In this document: piece by piece, positions 45,847 through 54,165 of the stretch | Numbering within the stretch: position 1 is the stretch's first letter | How the letters are laid out: each line of letters starts with the position of its first letter | Origin: Candidatus Gastranaerophilales bacterium | GTDB lineage: Bacteria; Cyanobacteriota; Vampirovibrionia; Gastranaerophilales; Gastranaerophilaceae | NCBI GenBank assembly: GCA_944324855.1 | Contig: CALUXY010000004.1 | Location: 30,018-94,017 of the forward strand | Direction of reading: 5' to 3' | DNA: 64,000 bases | Made by a program: the position numbers and the translations under genes | Notes under the pieces: model-generated | The model's input: the letters and a program-made list of their open reading frames with translations, nothing else | The model's database searches: none | What the model was told of the DNA's origin: nothing

Positions 45847-46982
45847 GCATATCTCCTTGAGATTAATTCGTTTGTTTTCTTACGAACTTCTTTATCTATT
45901 TCAAAAATTGTATCAATATCAGGATTACTAATATGTTCAAAGTTAGAATAGATATCTTCTGTTATTTGATAAATATCGTATAATTTGATTTCACCTCTTA
46001 AAAATGCGAAAACAGCTTCTTCATCTGCTGCATTCAATACAACTGTTGCGGAGCCGCCGAATCTGCCTGCATTATAAGCTAATGATAAGAATTTAAATTT
46101 ATCGTAATCCGGCTTTTCAAAGTCAAGTCTTGCAATATTTGCAAAACTGAAAGATTTTGATTTTATACCTTCAAATCTTTCCGGATAACAAATAGCATAC
46201 TGTATCGGGATATGCATACTCGGCAAACCTAGCTGAGCAATTACGCTTCCGTCAACGTATTCAATTGCTGAATGTACAACACTTTGCGGATGAATTACAA
46301 CGTCAATATTATCATAATCCATATTAAATAAGTGATGCGCTTCAATGATTTCAAGACCTTTGTTCATCAATGTTGCGCTGTCCACAGTTATTTTGGGTCC
46401 CATATTCCATCTTGGATGTGCAAGCGCCTGCTCTACTGTTGCATTTTTCATATCTTCTATGGATTTATGCAAAAAAGGACCGCCTGAGGCTGTAATAATG
46501 AGTTTTGAAACCTGTGAGATGTCTTTTATACACTGGTGAATCGCACAATGCTCGCTATCTACAGGAATTATAGAAACTCCGTTTTCTTTTGCAAGTTTCA
46601 TTACAATATCGCCCGCCATTACAAGAGTTTCTTTATTGGCTAAAGCGATATTAATTTTATTTTGAATAGCTGTAAGAGTTGGTTTTAAACCTATTTTACC
46701 GGAGCACGCCATTAAAATTATATCATTTTCTGTATTAGAACAAATTTCTTCTAAGCCTTCTTGCCCTATAAGAACATTATCGCATCCGATAACTTTATCT
46801 GCATCTTTTGATACAGAAACATATTTAGGATGGAATTTTGCTATTTGTTCGTTAATTTTTTCGATATTTGATCCTGCAGCAAGTGCAACTATTTCAAACT
46901 TATCCCTTAATTTGTCTATCACTTCCAGGGCCTGAGTACCGATTGAACCGGTTGAGCCTATAATACTAATCTTTCTCTTCAT
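45831..46982 (-). CDS. dxr: 1-deoxy-D-xylulose 5-phosphate reductoisomerase
   Basis: Second enzyme of the MEP isoprenoid pathway, making 2-C-methyl-D-erythritol 4-phosphate with NADPH. The 383-residue protein has the NADPH motif GSTGSIGTQALEV (8-20), ALANKETLVMAG, the metal site PVDSEHCAIHQC, SGGPFLHKS, HPRWNMGPKITVDSATLMNKGLE and VVIHPQSVVHS. TATAAT sits exactly at -12 to -7 from the ATG and no ribosome site is present, so the message is probably leaderless. Followed by overlapping ruvA. Confidence 0.96.
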   Translation of the reverse strand: MKRKISIIGSTGSIGTQALEVIDKLRDKFEIVALAAGSNIEKINEQIAKFHPKYVSVSKDADKVIGCDNVLIGQEGLEEICSNTENDIILMACSGKIGLKPTLTAIQNKINIALANKETLVMAGDIVMKLAKENGVSIIPVDSEHCAIHQCIKDISQVSKLIITASGGPFLHKSIEDMKNATVEQALAHPRWNMGPKITVDSATLMNKGLEIIEAHHLFNMDYDNIDVVIHPQSVVHSAIEYVDGSVIAQLGLPSMHIPIQYAICYPERFEGIKSKSFSFANIARLDFEKPDYDKFKFLSLAYNAGRFGGSATVVLNAADEEAVFAFLRGEIKLYDIYQITEDIYSNFEHISNPDIDTIFEIDKEVRKKTNELISRRYACLNI

Positions 46983-46988
46983 AATTTA

Positions 46989-46994
46989 ATTATA
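46989..46994 (-). promoter_or_regulatory. -10 hexamer of the predicted leaderless dxr promoter
   Basis: Minus-strand TATAAT exactly at -12 to -7 from the dxr ATG at 46982, with no ribosome site. Confidence 0.6.
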
Positions 46995-47005
46995 TCCCAC
47001 AATCG

Positions 47006-47036
47006 AATAAAGCGGAATTAAAAATCCCGCTTTATT
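47006..47036. terminator. hairpin terminator between dxr and the small gene
   Basis: AATAAAGCGG and its complement form a 10-bp stem with an 11-nt loop, directly after the stop of the gene at 47039. The clearer T-rich tail is on the plus strand, so minus-strand efficiency is uncertain. Confidence 0.55.
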
Positions 47037-47038
47037 TG

Positions 47039-47230
47039 TTATTTAACATCTTGTTTTATTATTATTAGATTATTTATTACTTTCATTGCAACAGTCGGCA
47101 GTACAACGTGTTCAAGTCCGTCAGCTATTGAAAGAATTCCGCCTGCTTTTAATGTTACATCCTCACCTTTGTATTGAAAAGTGTATTCAGTATCTCTATC
47201 TGATCTGATTGTTATTTGATTTTCTGACAT
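47039..47230 (-). CDS. small hypothetical protein
   Basis: A 63-residue, probably all-beta protein: TIRSDRDTEYTFQYKGEDVTLKAGGILSI followed by hydrophobic strands. No family recognised. A good AGAGGA site lies upstream of the ATG. It sits downstream of the rpsR terminator, so it either has its own promoter or is read by run-through from the rpsF-ssb-rpsR operon. Confidence 0.55.
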   Translation of the reverse strand: MSENQITIRSDRDTEYTFQYKGEDVTLKAGGILSIADGLEHVVLPTVAMKVINNLIIIKQDVK

Positions 47231-47252
47231 TTTAATATTTTCCTCTTATTCC

Positions 47253-47297
47253 AAAAAATTACACCAAAGACAGGATAACCTATCTTTGGTGTTTTTT
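47253..47297. terminator. bidirectional intrinsic terminator after rpsR
   Basis: A 14-bp stem with one mismatch (47261-47274 with 47279-47292) and a TTAT-type loop, with T runs on both strands. It closes the rpsF-ssb-rpsR operon. Confidence 0.85.
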
Positions 47298-47307
47298 AAT
47301 CCTCTGA

Positions 47308-47538
47308 CTAGTCAAAAACGTATCCGATGATTGCTGCTTCTCTAGCCTTTTTAACAGCTTTAGCAATCATTCTTTGGTGTCTTGCACAGTTGCCTGTTAC
47401 ACGTCTAGGAATGATTTTGCCTGCTTCTGTTAAATATCTCTTAAGTTTTGCAGCATCTTTATAATCGATACTGTCAACGTGATCTGCACAGAAGCTGCAG
47501 CTTTTACGTTTTTTTCTGTCTTGTTCTTGTCTTGCCAT
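47308..47538 (-). CDS. rpsR: 30S ribosomal protein S18
   Basis: Small-subunit platform protein, 76 residues. KSCSFCADH with two cysteines plus a third in GNCARHQR make this a cysteine-bearing version that may bind zinc, followed by the conserved DYKDAAKLKRYLTEAGKIIPRRVTG core. Last gene of the minus-strand rpsF-ssb-rpsR operon, the common bacterial order. Confidence 0.96.
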   Translation of the reverse strand: MARQEQDRKKRKSCSFCADHVDSIDYKDAAKLKRYLTEAGKIIPRRVTGNCARHQRMIAKAVKKAREAAIIGYVFD

Positions 47539-47652
47539 TGTTTTATTTTTGCCTTTCTAGCCTTATTATTTATTACTTTTTACATATATCGTTACTAACC
47601 GGAAATCTAAATACAGAATATTTTATAACTCTATATTTATCTTATCTCTGGT

Positions 47653-48048
47653 TTAGAACGGGATTTCTTCTTCTCCGATTAATTCTTCAGAGAATTCTTC
47701 TTCTGCAAATTTTGAAATTTCACCGCTTGATTGAGCAGAAGCAACAGATGAAGTTTCGCCCATTTTTTCAATTGTACCGGCATCTATTTCAAAAATCTTG
47801 CGTTCTGAACCGTCTTCCATCTTGGCATTTGCGGTTTGTAATCTGCCTTCAACCAAAATCTTATCACCTTTTGAAATGCTTTCCAAAACAGGTTCAAGTA
47901 TTGTTCTTGTAGATAATACACGAATTAGTGTTTCTTCTCTTTCACCAATATTCAAAATTAATGAATATACTGCAACATTATTTTGTGTAAAGCGTTTTTC
48001 AGGTGCTCTGAATACGGTTCCTGTAACAACAGATTTTGCTATTGTCAT
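47653..48048 (-). CDS. ssb: single-stranded DNA-binding protein
   Basis: Coats single-stranded DNA in replication and repair. The 131-residue protein has an OB fold (AKSVVTGTVFRAPEKRF, VYSLILNIGERE, GDKILVEGRLQT), an acidic disordered linker and the partner-binding tip GEEEIPF. The N-terminal strand sequence is more divergent than E. coli SSB, but the position between rpsF and rpsR confirms the identity. Confidence 0.93.
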   Translation of the reverse strand: MTIAKSVVTGTVFRAPEKRFTQNNVAVYSLILNIGEREETLIRVLSTRTILEPVLESISKGDKILVEGRLQTANAKMEDGSERKIFEIDAGTIEKMGETSSVASAQSSGEISKFAEEEFSEELIGEEEIPF

Positions 48049-48051
48049 TTA

Positions 48052-48354
48052 TTATACCTCTTGAGCTGTTTTTTCGTATGACATAAACATTGTTCTTAAG
48101 ATGCTGTCATTTAAACGTAATTGTCTTTTGAATTCAGCAACTTTTGATTCGTCTAAAGAAATAACAAAGTTTACAAAGAAACCGTCTCTGAAATTGTTAA
48201 TTTCGTAAGCCAATTTTTTACGGCCCATTTTGTCTGTAGAATTTACGCTGCCTTTTAGTGTTTCAACATCAGATGTTAATTTAGCAACTAATTTATCGAT
48301 TTCTTCTGCATCGGTGTTTGGTTTGTAAACAACTAATAATTCGTATTGTTTCAT
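48052..48354 (-). CDS. rpsF: 30S ribosomal protein S6
   Basis: Platform protein that pairs with S18. The 100-residue protein has the ferredoxin-like fold with YELLVVYKPNTDAEEIDKLV, GSVNSTDKMGRKKLAYEI and DGFFVNFVISLDE. AAGGAG lies about 10 bases before the ATG. First gene of rpsF-ssb-rpsR; it ends 3 bases before ssb begins. Confidence 0.95.
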   Translation of the reverse strand: MKQYELLVVYKPNTDAEEIDKLVAKLTSDVETLKGSVNSTDKMGRKKLAYEINNFRDGFFVNFVISLDESKVAEFKRQLRLNDSILRTMFMSYEKTAQEV

Positions 48355-48411
48355 ATTTATAATTCTCCTTATATTTCATAGATAATTAAAATACTATCAT
48401 AAACATAAGAA

Positions 48412-49263
48412 TTACAATACGTATTCGGCATAAAAATTATAATTTGCAGGACCAATTAAATAAATATCACTTTTTTTATCATACTCATATCCAGTCCAGT
48501 CAACGGTTACAACCCCGCCAGGTAAATTTACTTTAACTTTACAGTCTGTTAAGTTATTTAAAACTCCCATAACAACCGCAGCGCATGCACCAGTTCCGCA
48601 AGCAAGTGTTATGCCGCATCCTCTTTCATAAACACAAAAATCTATTTCTTCTCTGGATTTAATATTTACAAACTCTACATTTGTATGTTCAGGGAAAAGC
48701 GGATGGCATTCTAAATCAGGACCGTATAATTTTGCCATTTCATACACATCCTCTTTGGTAAAGATTACGCAGTGCGGATTCCCCATTGAAACAGCATTTG
48801 CTTTGAATGTTCGACCTTTCACTTCTATATCAAAATTAAATATATCAGTTCCTCGAAACGGTATTTTGGCTATTTCAAATATTGGCTTAGACATATTAAC
48901 GCTTACCAGATTGCAATCAAGAACTTCCGGCCATATAACACCGGCACCGGTCATAACTGAGAATTGCTTTTTATTAACCAGTCCGTTATCTACGACATAT
49001 TTTGCAAAACATCTCATGCCGTTTCCGCACATTTGAGCCGTTGAGCCGTCAGAGTTATAAAAATACCATTCAATATCAGTCTGGCGGTTTCTTGGAAGAT
49101 TCGGGATAATCATACCATCTGCGCCGATTCCAAAATGTCTGTCGCAGATTTTTACTGCTAAATCTGCCATTGACATATTTGTTTTGTCGTACTCTCTTTT
49201 GTCAATGATAACAAAATCATTGCCGCAGCCGTTCATTTTGGTAACTCTTATTGTCTCTTCCAT
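48412..49263 (-). CDS. dapF: diaminopimelate epimerase
   Basis: Converts LL- to meso-diaminopimelate for lysine and peptidoglycan. The 283-residue protein has the start TKMNGCGNDFVIID and both catalytic cysteines in the two-thiol mechanism motifs: MCGNGMRC near 80 and LACGTGACA near 220. Supports a DAP-containing Gram-negative-type cell wall. Separate ribosome site; followed upstream by a STAS-like gene on the same strand. Confidence 0.96.
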   Translation of the reverse strand: MEETIRVTKMNGCGNDFVIIDKREYDKTNMSMADLAVKICDRHFGIGADGMIIPNLPRNRQTDIEWYFYNSDGSTAQMCGNGMRCFAKYVVDNGLVNKKQFSVMTGAGVIWPEVLDCNLVSVNMSKPIFEIAKIPFRGTDIFNFDIEVKGRTFKANAVSMGNPHCVIFTKEDVYEMAKLYGPDLECHPLFPEHTNVEFVNIKSREEIDFCVYERGCGITLACGTGACAAVVMGVLNNLTDCKVKVNLPGGVVTVDWTGYEYDKKSDIYLIGPANYNFYAEYVL

Positions 49264-49290
49264 AATAAAATTCTCCTGATTATCATTTTA

Positions 49291-49638
49291 TTATACCGCA
49301 ACAAGAGAAAAACGTCTATTTTTTAATTCGTGCCTGTCATCAAATAAATCAATATCTGTTGTATAAATTTTTACAAATTTGTCATATTTCATCAGATATA
49401 ATGATGCCAGCATTTTGTCATTCATGTTTACAATTGATATTTGTCTTTGTTTGCTTAGTTTTTCAAACATCATAAAAAACTTATTTGAACAGGTTTTAAC
49501 AATACTAAGGTCAAATGCAACCTGTTTGTCTCTTGGCATTGAACGGTATGCAACACCCAGAAAATCTGCCATTTCCGGGGTGATTTCGTGACAGTCGGGA
49601 TTTAGGATGTAGTGAGTTGGAGTTGAATAAATTTTCAT
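49291..49638 (-). CDS. STAS-like domain protein
   Basis: A 115-residue protein whose pattern fits a STAS (anti-sigma-factor antagonist) fold: PRDKQVAFDLSIVKTCSNKFFMMFEKLSKQRQISIVN corresponds to the central strand, the helix and the next strand. In this alignment the regulatory Ser position falls near Cys/Ser in KTCSNK. Low similarity makes this inference only. TAAAAT lies exactly at -12 to -7 from the ATG with no ribosome site. It lies 27 bases upstream of dapF and could be co-transcribed with it. Confidence 0.55.
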   Translation of the reverse strand: MKIYSTPTHYILNPDCHEITPEMADFLGVAYRSMPRDKQVAFDLSIVKTCSNKFFMMFEKLSKQRQISIVNMNDKMLASLYLMKYDKFVKIYTTDIDLFDDRHELKNRRFSLVAV

Positions 49639-49724
49639 ATTATTATTTTAACAATTTGTTGAAATAATATAATTATCCTAAATAATGAAAAAACTCTAAC
49701 TAAAGTTAGAAGTTTTGATAACAA

Positions 49725-50282
49725 AATATTTGTTTTGTTATCAAAATATTATTTAAGTATTATTAAATAAAAGCGGGGTTTATGCACCCCTGCACCCCGC
49801 ATCCCCATTTCTTTGCCATCAAAGAAACGGGGAACAAAGAAACTGCCGACTTGAACTCCGTTCGCTAATACTCACTAATTTCAACCCCAGAAATGCAAAC
49901 TCACTACATTATATTTAAAGCATTAAATAATTAAATTTATATATTCCCGTTCAAACAATGCATTTCCTGTCATTGTTTCAATAAGTGAGTATTGCTCACT
50001 CCGTAAAAGTCGGGGATAAATAAAATAACAAAATAGATTAGTGTCAGTTAACGAAACAATGGTGAGCCGATGTTGTCTGAGCGTAGCGAGTTCATCGGCT
50101 GGATGTTGAGTCTTACTGACACTATTAAGTAGGCGTGTTTTTCTTTCTTTCCATTATTTCTTTCTTTTTACGTCGCAATTAAAAAGAAAGAAATAATGTG
50201 CGGGGTTTGGGGGTGCACAGCCCCCAATACAATTATTTATACATAAAAACATTATTTATTTTTTGATAACAAAACAAATATT
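49725..50282. mobile_element. gene-free element bounded by 22-bp perfect inverted repeats
   Basis: 558 bases with no credible open frame, bounded by perfect 22-bp inverted repeats at 49725-49746 and 50261-50282. Inside are a second imperfect inverted pair (GC-rich arms at 49773-49800 and 50198-50225) and many hairpins: 49713-49746, 49803-49832 and 50052-50198 (18-bp perfect stem), and a nested structure 50039-50124 with a 10-bp outer stem and an 8-bp inner stem. The structure resembles a non-autonomous, MITE-like element. No target-site duplication is obvious. The right repeat forms part of the waaA promoter region. Confidence 0.6.
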
Positions 50283-50286
50283 GTGG

Positions 50287-50292
50287 TATATT
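50287..50292 (+). promoter_or_regulatory. extended -10 of the predicted leaderless waaA promoter
   Basis: TGG-TATATT with the hexamer exactly at -12 to -7 from the ATG at 50299. It lies inside the inverted repeat AAAACAAATA-N8-TATTTGTTTT (50271-50298), so a repressor or the adjacent element may affect it. Confidence 0.5.
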
Positions 50293-50298
50293 TGTTTT

Positions 50299-51540
50299 AT
50301 GATTTACAGTATAATTTCAACAATATTATTTATAATCGTTTTACCGTTCTGGTATTTAATAAGCCGTTTCAACCCGAAACTGGGATATGGATTCAAACAA
50401 AAACTCGGGTTTGGCTTAGGCAAACCTCTAGATAAAAAATCTATTGTATTCTATGGGGTTTCTGTCGGCGAAGTCTTGGCATTACAAAACCTTATTAAAG
50501 AAACAAAAAAACAGTTCCCGGGGTTTAATATTGTTGTTTCAACCGGAACCAGAACAGGGCAGGAAACTGCAAAACAGAAATTATCGGATGCTGCAGATTA
50601 TATAACTTATTTCCCGTTTGATTTTCCGTTTTGTATTAATAATTTTTTTAAAAAAGTTAATCCCGAAATTATAATTGTTGCCGAAACAGAATTATGGCCG
50701 AATATCGGGTACTGCTGCAATAAAAACAAAATCCCTTTAATTATTGTAAACGGAAGAATGTCTGACAGGACTTACGGCTCGTATAAAAAACTTGCGTTAT
50801 TCTTTGCTCCTGTTTTAAAAAAATATACTAAAATTCTGACACAAAGTGAATCTGATAATAAAAAACTTGTTTCAATAGGTGCAAATCCTGATACAACACA
50901 AATTATGGGTAATCTAAAGTTTGATATAGAGGTTAATCTTGACAATTTTTCCCCCATAGAAAAGAATCCGGACGATAAAATCATAATTGCCGGAAGTACG
51001 CACATAGGAGAAGATGAAATAATACTTACCGTATTTAATAAAATAAGAAAAGATAATATAAAACTTCTTGTTGCTCCAAGACACCCGGAGAGAAACGATT
51101 CTGTATATAATTTATTCAGGCAGACAAGATTAAGAATTGGCAGACGCTCAAACGGTGATGATTTTACAAACCACGATATTATAATTCTTGATACATTAGG
51201 TGAACTCGGGAAAATGTATTCTATATGTGATTTTGCATTCATTGGCGGAAGTTTTAACAAAACCGGAGGTCACAATCCCCTGGAAGCCGTTATTTTTAAC
51301 AAACCGGTAATTTCAGGCCCTAATGTTCAAAACTTTAAAGATATTTATGCAATAATTACCCGTACAGATGCAGGTGTGATTGTTAAAAACGAAACAGAAC
51401 TTATGGGACAAATGCAAAAACTGCTTGAAAATCCGGAATACTATCAAAAAGCCTGCGATGATTGTAAACTCGTTTTTGAACAAAACCGCGGAGCAATGCA
51501 ATACGTAATAGAGGAATTGAAAACGTTAATCAATATGTAA
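50299..51540 (+). CDS. waaA: 3-deoxy-D-manno-octulosonic acid (Kdo) transferase
   Basis: Adds Kdo to lipid IVA, the first step of LPS inner-core assembly, on the cytoplasmic face of the inner membrane; it implies an outer membrane. From the ATG at 50299 the 413-residue GT-B enzyme has an N-terminal membrane anchor (about 3-19), YGVSVGEVLALQNLI with the catalytic Glu, TGTRTGQETAKQ, AETELWPN, the second-domain IIAGSTHIGEDEI and LLVAPRHPER, and GGHNPLEAV. An in-frame TTG at 50263 is rejected because it lies inside the inverted repeat. The last 15 bases overlap the convergent gene. Confidence 0.94.
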   Translation: MIYSIISTILFIIVLPFWYLISRFNPKLGYGFKQKLGFGLGKPLDKKSIVFYGVSVGEVLALQNLIKETKKQFPGFNIVVSTGTRTGQETAKQKLSDAADYITYFPFDFPFCINNFFKKVNPEIIIVAETELWPNIGYCCNKNKIPLIIVNGRMSDRTYGSYKKLALFFAPVLKKYTKILTQSESDNKKLVSIGANPDTTQIMGNLKFDIEVNLDNFSPIEKNPDDKIIIAGSTHIGEDEIILTVFNKIRKDNIKLLVAPRHPERNDSVYNLFRQTRLRIGRRSNGDDFTNHDIIILDTLGELGKMYSICDFAFIGGSFNKTGGHNPLEAVIFNKPVISGPNVQNFKDIYAIITRTDAGVIVKNETELMGQMQKLLENPEYYQKACDDCKLVFEQNRGAMQYVIEELKTLINM

Positions 51541-51924
51541 CTCTTTCTCTAAAACTTTTAATGGTATTTGTGTTTCTTTTTTTATTGCTTCATATTCAAG
51601 TGCGGAATTTGTATCAGGTACAACGTTAAACCAGTTTAAACCGACATGGTTTGGTATCTCGCGTTTTTTTATGTTGTTTTTATTATCCAGCGTAACTTTA
51701 TCCAAAGCCCGCCATTCTTTTTCTTTCAAGTTGTATTCATTAAAATACAGAACGGTTTCTTTAGGTTTGATTTCTTTTACCCAGGCTTTATATGTCCTGT
51801 TTTTCGGGGCATAACGGACAGAAGTTTTATCAAGATAAAGATTATTCCCGATTTTTATCCATTCAGCCGCTGAAACGGGGAATGTAATACAAAGTAAAAA
51901 CAATAATACCAAAAACTTTTTCAT
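51526..51924 (-). CDS. exported protein, surface-adhesin E-like
   Basis: A 132-residue secreted protein with a clear signal peptide: MKK, hydrophobic core, and a likely cleavage after VSA (about residue 19). The mature part begins EWIKIGNNLYLDKTSVRYAPKNRTYKAWVKEI, matching the small adhesin-E-like beta fold in which W-x-[KR], YxD and a VWxK strand recur. I infer a periplasmic or surface protein; function unknown. No ribosome site is evident. Its 3' end overlaps waaA by 15 bases. Confidence 0.65.
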   Translation of the reverse strand: MKKFLVLLFLLCITFPVSAAEWIKIGNNLYLDKTSVRYAPKNRTYKAWVKEIKPKETVLYFNEYNLKEKEWRALDKVTLDNKNNIKKREIPNHVGLNWFNVVPDTNSALEYEAIKKETQIPLKVLEKELHID

Positions 51925-51953
51925 ACTATGTAAATTAACATAATTTGTGCCTC

Positions 51954-51982
51954 TTTACAAGGAGGATTTTTTTCTGTATAAT
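51954..51982 (+). promoter_or_regulatory. predicted promoter of rimP-nusA
   Basis: TTTACA at 51954-51959 and TATAAT at 51977-51982 with a 17-base spacer. The expected start near 51989 lies just before a terminator hairpin. Confidence 0.75.
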
Positions 51983-51998
51983 AATTTTATAGTTCAAG

Positions 51999-52027
51999 AA
52001 GGAACGGCTCAGCCCGTTCCTTTTTTT
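51999..52027 (+). terminator. leader terminator/attenuator before rimP
   Basis: AAGGAACGG, 6-nt loop and complement (9-bp stem), then seven T. It lies between the promoter and rimP on the same strand, so most initiated transcripts would stop after about 40 nt unless anti-terminated. No plus-strand gene ends here. Confidence 0.8.
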
Positions 52028-52045
52028 AATAAATAGGAGTGGGTT

Positions 52046-52528
52046 ATGAAACAAGATTTGAACAGGCATGAAATTCTTGAAAAAATCACACCGCTTATTG
52101 AAAATACTGCAATGAGGTTTGATTTAATTCCTATAGAAATTGATTTTGCCAAAGAAAACCATCGCTGGTTTTTAAGAATATTTCTATATTCTCATAAACG
52201 CCCTATTACACTGGATGACTGTGAAAATGTAACTCGCAGTTTGAATGATTTTTTGGATGAAATTATTCCGGTTAAATACTATTTAGAAGTATCATCTCCG
52301 GGGTTAGAAAGAAAATTCAAATCCGATAAAGAGTTTGAAATATTTAAAAACAAACGTATCAGTTTAAAACTAAAACAGCCTTTGGAAGGTGAAACCGAAA
52401 GAATTTTCAAAGGAGAAATCCTTGATTGGTCTGATACAGAAGGACTTACATTTTTTAGATTCGATGATGGGGAAGAACTTCAGATTCCGAAATCCAATAT
52501 ACAGTCAGCAAAATTATACGTAGATTAA
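52046..52528 (+). CDS. rimP: ribosome maturation factor RimP
   Basis: Needed for 30S subunit maturation. The 160-residue protein shows the RimP order: ENTAMRFDLIPIEIDFAKENHRWFLRIFL, then LDDCENVTRSLNDFLDE, YYLEVSSPGLERKFKSDKEF and a C-terminal SH3-like domain with FRFDDGEELQIPKSNI. GGAG precedes the ATG. Head of the rimP-nusA operon, the usual pairing in bacteria. Confidence 0.95.
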   Translation: MKQDLNRHEILEKITPLIENTAMRFDLIPIEIDFAKENHRWFLRIFLYSHKRPITLDDCENVTRSLNDFLDEIIPVKYYLEVSSPGLERKFKSDKEFEIFKNKRISLKLKQPLEGETERIFKGEILDWSDTEGLTFFRFDDGEELQIPKSNIQSAKLYVD

Positions 52529-52545
52529 TAAGAAAGGATATAAAT

Positions 52546-53781
52546 ATGATTAAAATCGGAACAGCGTTATTTGAAGCTTGTGAAGAACTTGAAAGAGAAC
52601 GCGGAATTGCAAAAGACGTAATTATTGCATCCTTAGAAGATGCTATGGTTGCAGCTTATAAAAGACATTTAAGAATCAAAGAGGCAACAAACATTGAATC
52701 AATTTTGGATGAACAATCCGGAGAAATAGGGGTATTCAGAACAAAAGTTGTTGTTGATAACGTAGAAGACCCTGACTTAGAAATATCCTTAGAGGATGCA
52801 AAAGAAATTGATGAAGATGTTGAAGTTGATGACGAAGTAAAAATAGAAGTAACTCCGGAACAATTCGGACGTATAGCCGCTCAAACTGCAAAACAGGTTA
52901 TTACTCAAAGAATCCGAGATGCGGAAAGAAATAATATCCTAAACGAATTCTTGGAAAAGAAAGGCTCTTTAACAACAGGTATTATCCAGCGTGTTGAAAA
53001 CAGAAACGTTATTGTAAATATCGGAAAAACTGATGCAATAATGCCTCAAAGAGAACAAATCCCGGGCGAATACTACAAACCTGGTAACAGAATCAGAGTA
53101 TTTGTTCTTAATGTAAAAGAAACAAACAGACTTCCTCAAGTTATTGTTTCTCATGCACATGCAGAAATCGTTAAAGAATTATTTGAACTTGAAGTTCCGG
53201 AAATTGAAGACGGTATTGTAGAAATCAAATCAATCGCACGTGAGGCAGGATTCAGAACAAAACTTGCCGTATGGTCAAATGATCCGGAAGTTGACAGCGT
53301 AGGTGCTTGTATCGGGCCTAGAGGTTCAAGAATACAAACAATCGTAAGCGAATTAAAAAATGAAAAAATTGATATCGTAAGATGGTCCGAAGACCCTGTT
53401 GAATACATTGTTAATGCAATATCTCCTGCAAGAGTTGTGTCTGTAGATATTATGGCTGACGATGAAGATTCAAAAGAAGCTATGGTTGTTGTACCTGATG
53501 ATCAGTTGTCACTGGCTATCGGACGTGACGGTCAAAACGTAAGACTGGCACACAAGCTTACACACTGGAAGATAGATATCAAGAGTGTATCTCAAATGGA
53601 ACAGGCTGAGGCTGAAAATATCCAAAACTATACTGAAGAACCTGTTCAAGAAGATTACGATGATGAAATTGAAAACAGTGAAATTCAAGAGGAAATTGAA
53701 GAAGAAATGAATCAACAAGCTGTTGATGATGAAGATTTCGCTCAAGAAGAAACTCAAGAAGAAGCATCAGAAGAAGAATAA
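52546..53781 (+). CDS. nusA: transcription termination/antitermination factor NusA
   Basis: Binds RNA polymerase and nascent RNA, modulating pausing and intrinsic termination. The 411-residue protein has the N-terminal polymerase-binding domain, an S1 domain (about 140-200, GIIQRVENRNVIVNIGKTDAIMP without its full length quoted), KH1 with GACIGPRGSRIQTI and KH2 with LAIGRDGQNVRLAHKLT. Residues about 350-411 form a strongly acidic tail instead of the AR repeats of E. coli NusA. AAAGGA precedes the ATG and a terminator follows. It may autoregulate through the leader terminator. Confidence 0.95.
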   Translation: MIKIGTALFEACEELERERGIAKDVIIASLEDAMVAAYKRHLRIKEATNIESILDEQSGEIGVFRTKVVVDNVEDPDLEISLEDAKEIDEDVEVDDEVKIEVTPEQFGRIAAQTAKQVITQRIRDAERNNILNEFLEKKGSLTTGIIQRVENRNVIVNIGKTDAIMPQREQIPGEYYKPGNRIRVFVLNVKETNRLPQVIVSHAHAEIVKELFELEVPEIEDGIVEIKSIAREAGFRTKLAVWSNDPEVDSVGACIGPRGSRIQTIVSELKNEKIDIVRWSEDPVEYIVNAISPARVVSVDIMADDEDSKEAMVVVPDDQLSLAIGRDGQNVRLAHKLTHWKIDIKSVSQMEQAEAENIQNYTEEPVQEDYDDEIENSEIQEEIEEEMNQQAVDDEDFAQEETQEEASEEE

Positions 53782-53796
53782 TTAATAATAATCGAT

Positions 53797-53838
53797 AAAA
53801 AATAACCGTCATTTTAGTGGCGGTTATTTTTGTTTTTT
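53797..53838 (+). terminator. intrinsic terminator after nusA
   Basis: An 11-bp stem (AAAAATAACCG and complement), extendable inward, followed by a T-rich tail. Confidence 0.85.
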
Positions 53839-53886
53839 ATTTAATATGGTATAATCAATTCGTACACACAATTTGGAGTAAAAATT

Positions 53887-54165
53887 ATGAAGATTAGAGC
53901 AAGTCATATTTTGGTAAAAACTGAAGAAGAAGCTAAAAAATTATTGGAAGAAATTAAAAACGGAGCTGATTTTGCAGAACTGGCGAAAGAACATTCAATT
54001 TGTCCATCATCTCGTGACGGCGGGGATTTAAGATTCTTTGGCAAAGGAATGATGGTGAAGCCTTTTGAAGAAGCTGCTTTTGCTCTCAAAAAAGGTGAAG
54101 TATCAGAACCTGTGCAAACACAATTCGGATGGCATTTGATTAAATTAACAGATATACAGGATTAA
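53887..54165 (+). CDS. ppiC: single-domain parvulin peptidyl-prolyl isomerase
   Basis: Catalyses cis-trans isomerisation of X-Pro bonds. The 92 residues are one bare parvulin domain like E. coli PpiC (93 residues): [44 protein letters not shown] and [14 protein letters not shown]. No signal peptide, so it is cytoplasmic. GGAG precedes the ATG and its stop shares a base with the next ATG (TAATG), so the two genes are coupled. Confidence 0.93.
   Translation: MKIRASHILVKTEEEAKKLLEEIKNGADFAELAKEHSICPSSRDGGDLRFFGKGMMVKPFEEAAFALKKGEVSEPVQTQFGWHLIKLTDIQD

Noticed and set aside
47448..47912. 154-codon plus-strand open frame
   Set aside because: It crosses rpsR and ssb in antisense and has no coding features of its own.
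49725..50282. CRISPR array or tRNA cluster
   Set aside because: The repeats are inverted and nested, not regularly spaced direct repeats, and no cloverleaf could be drawn.
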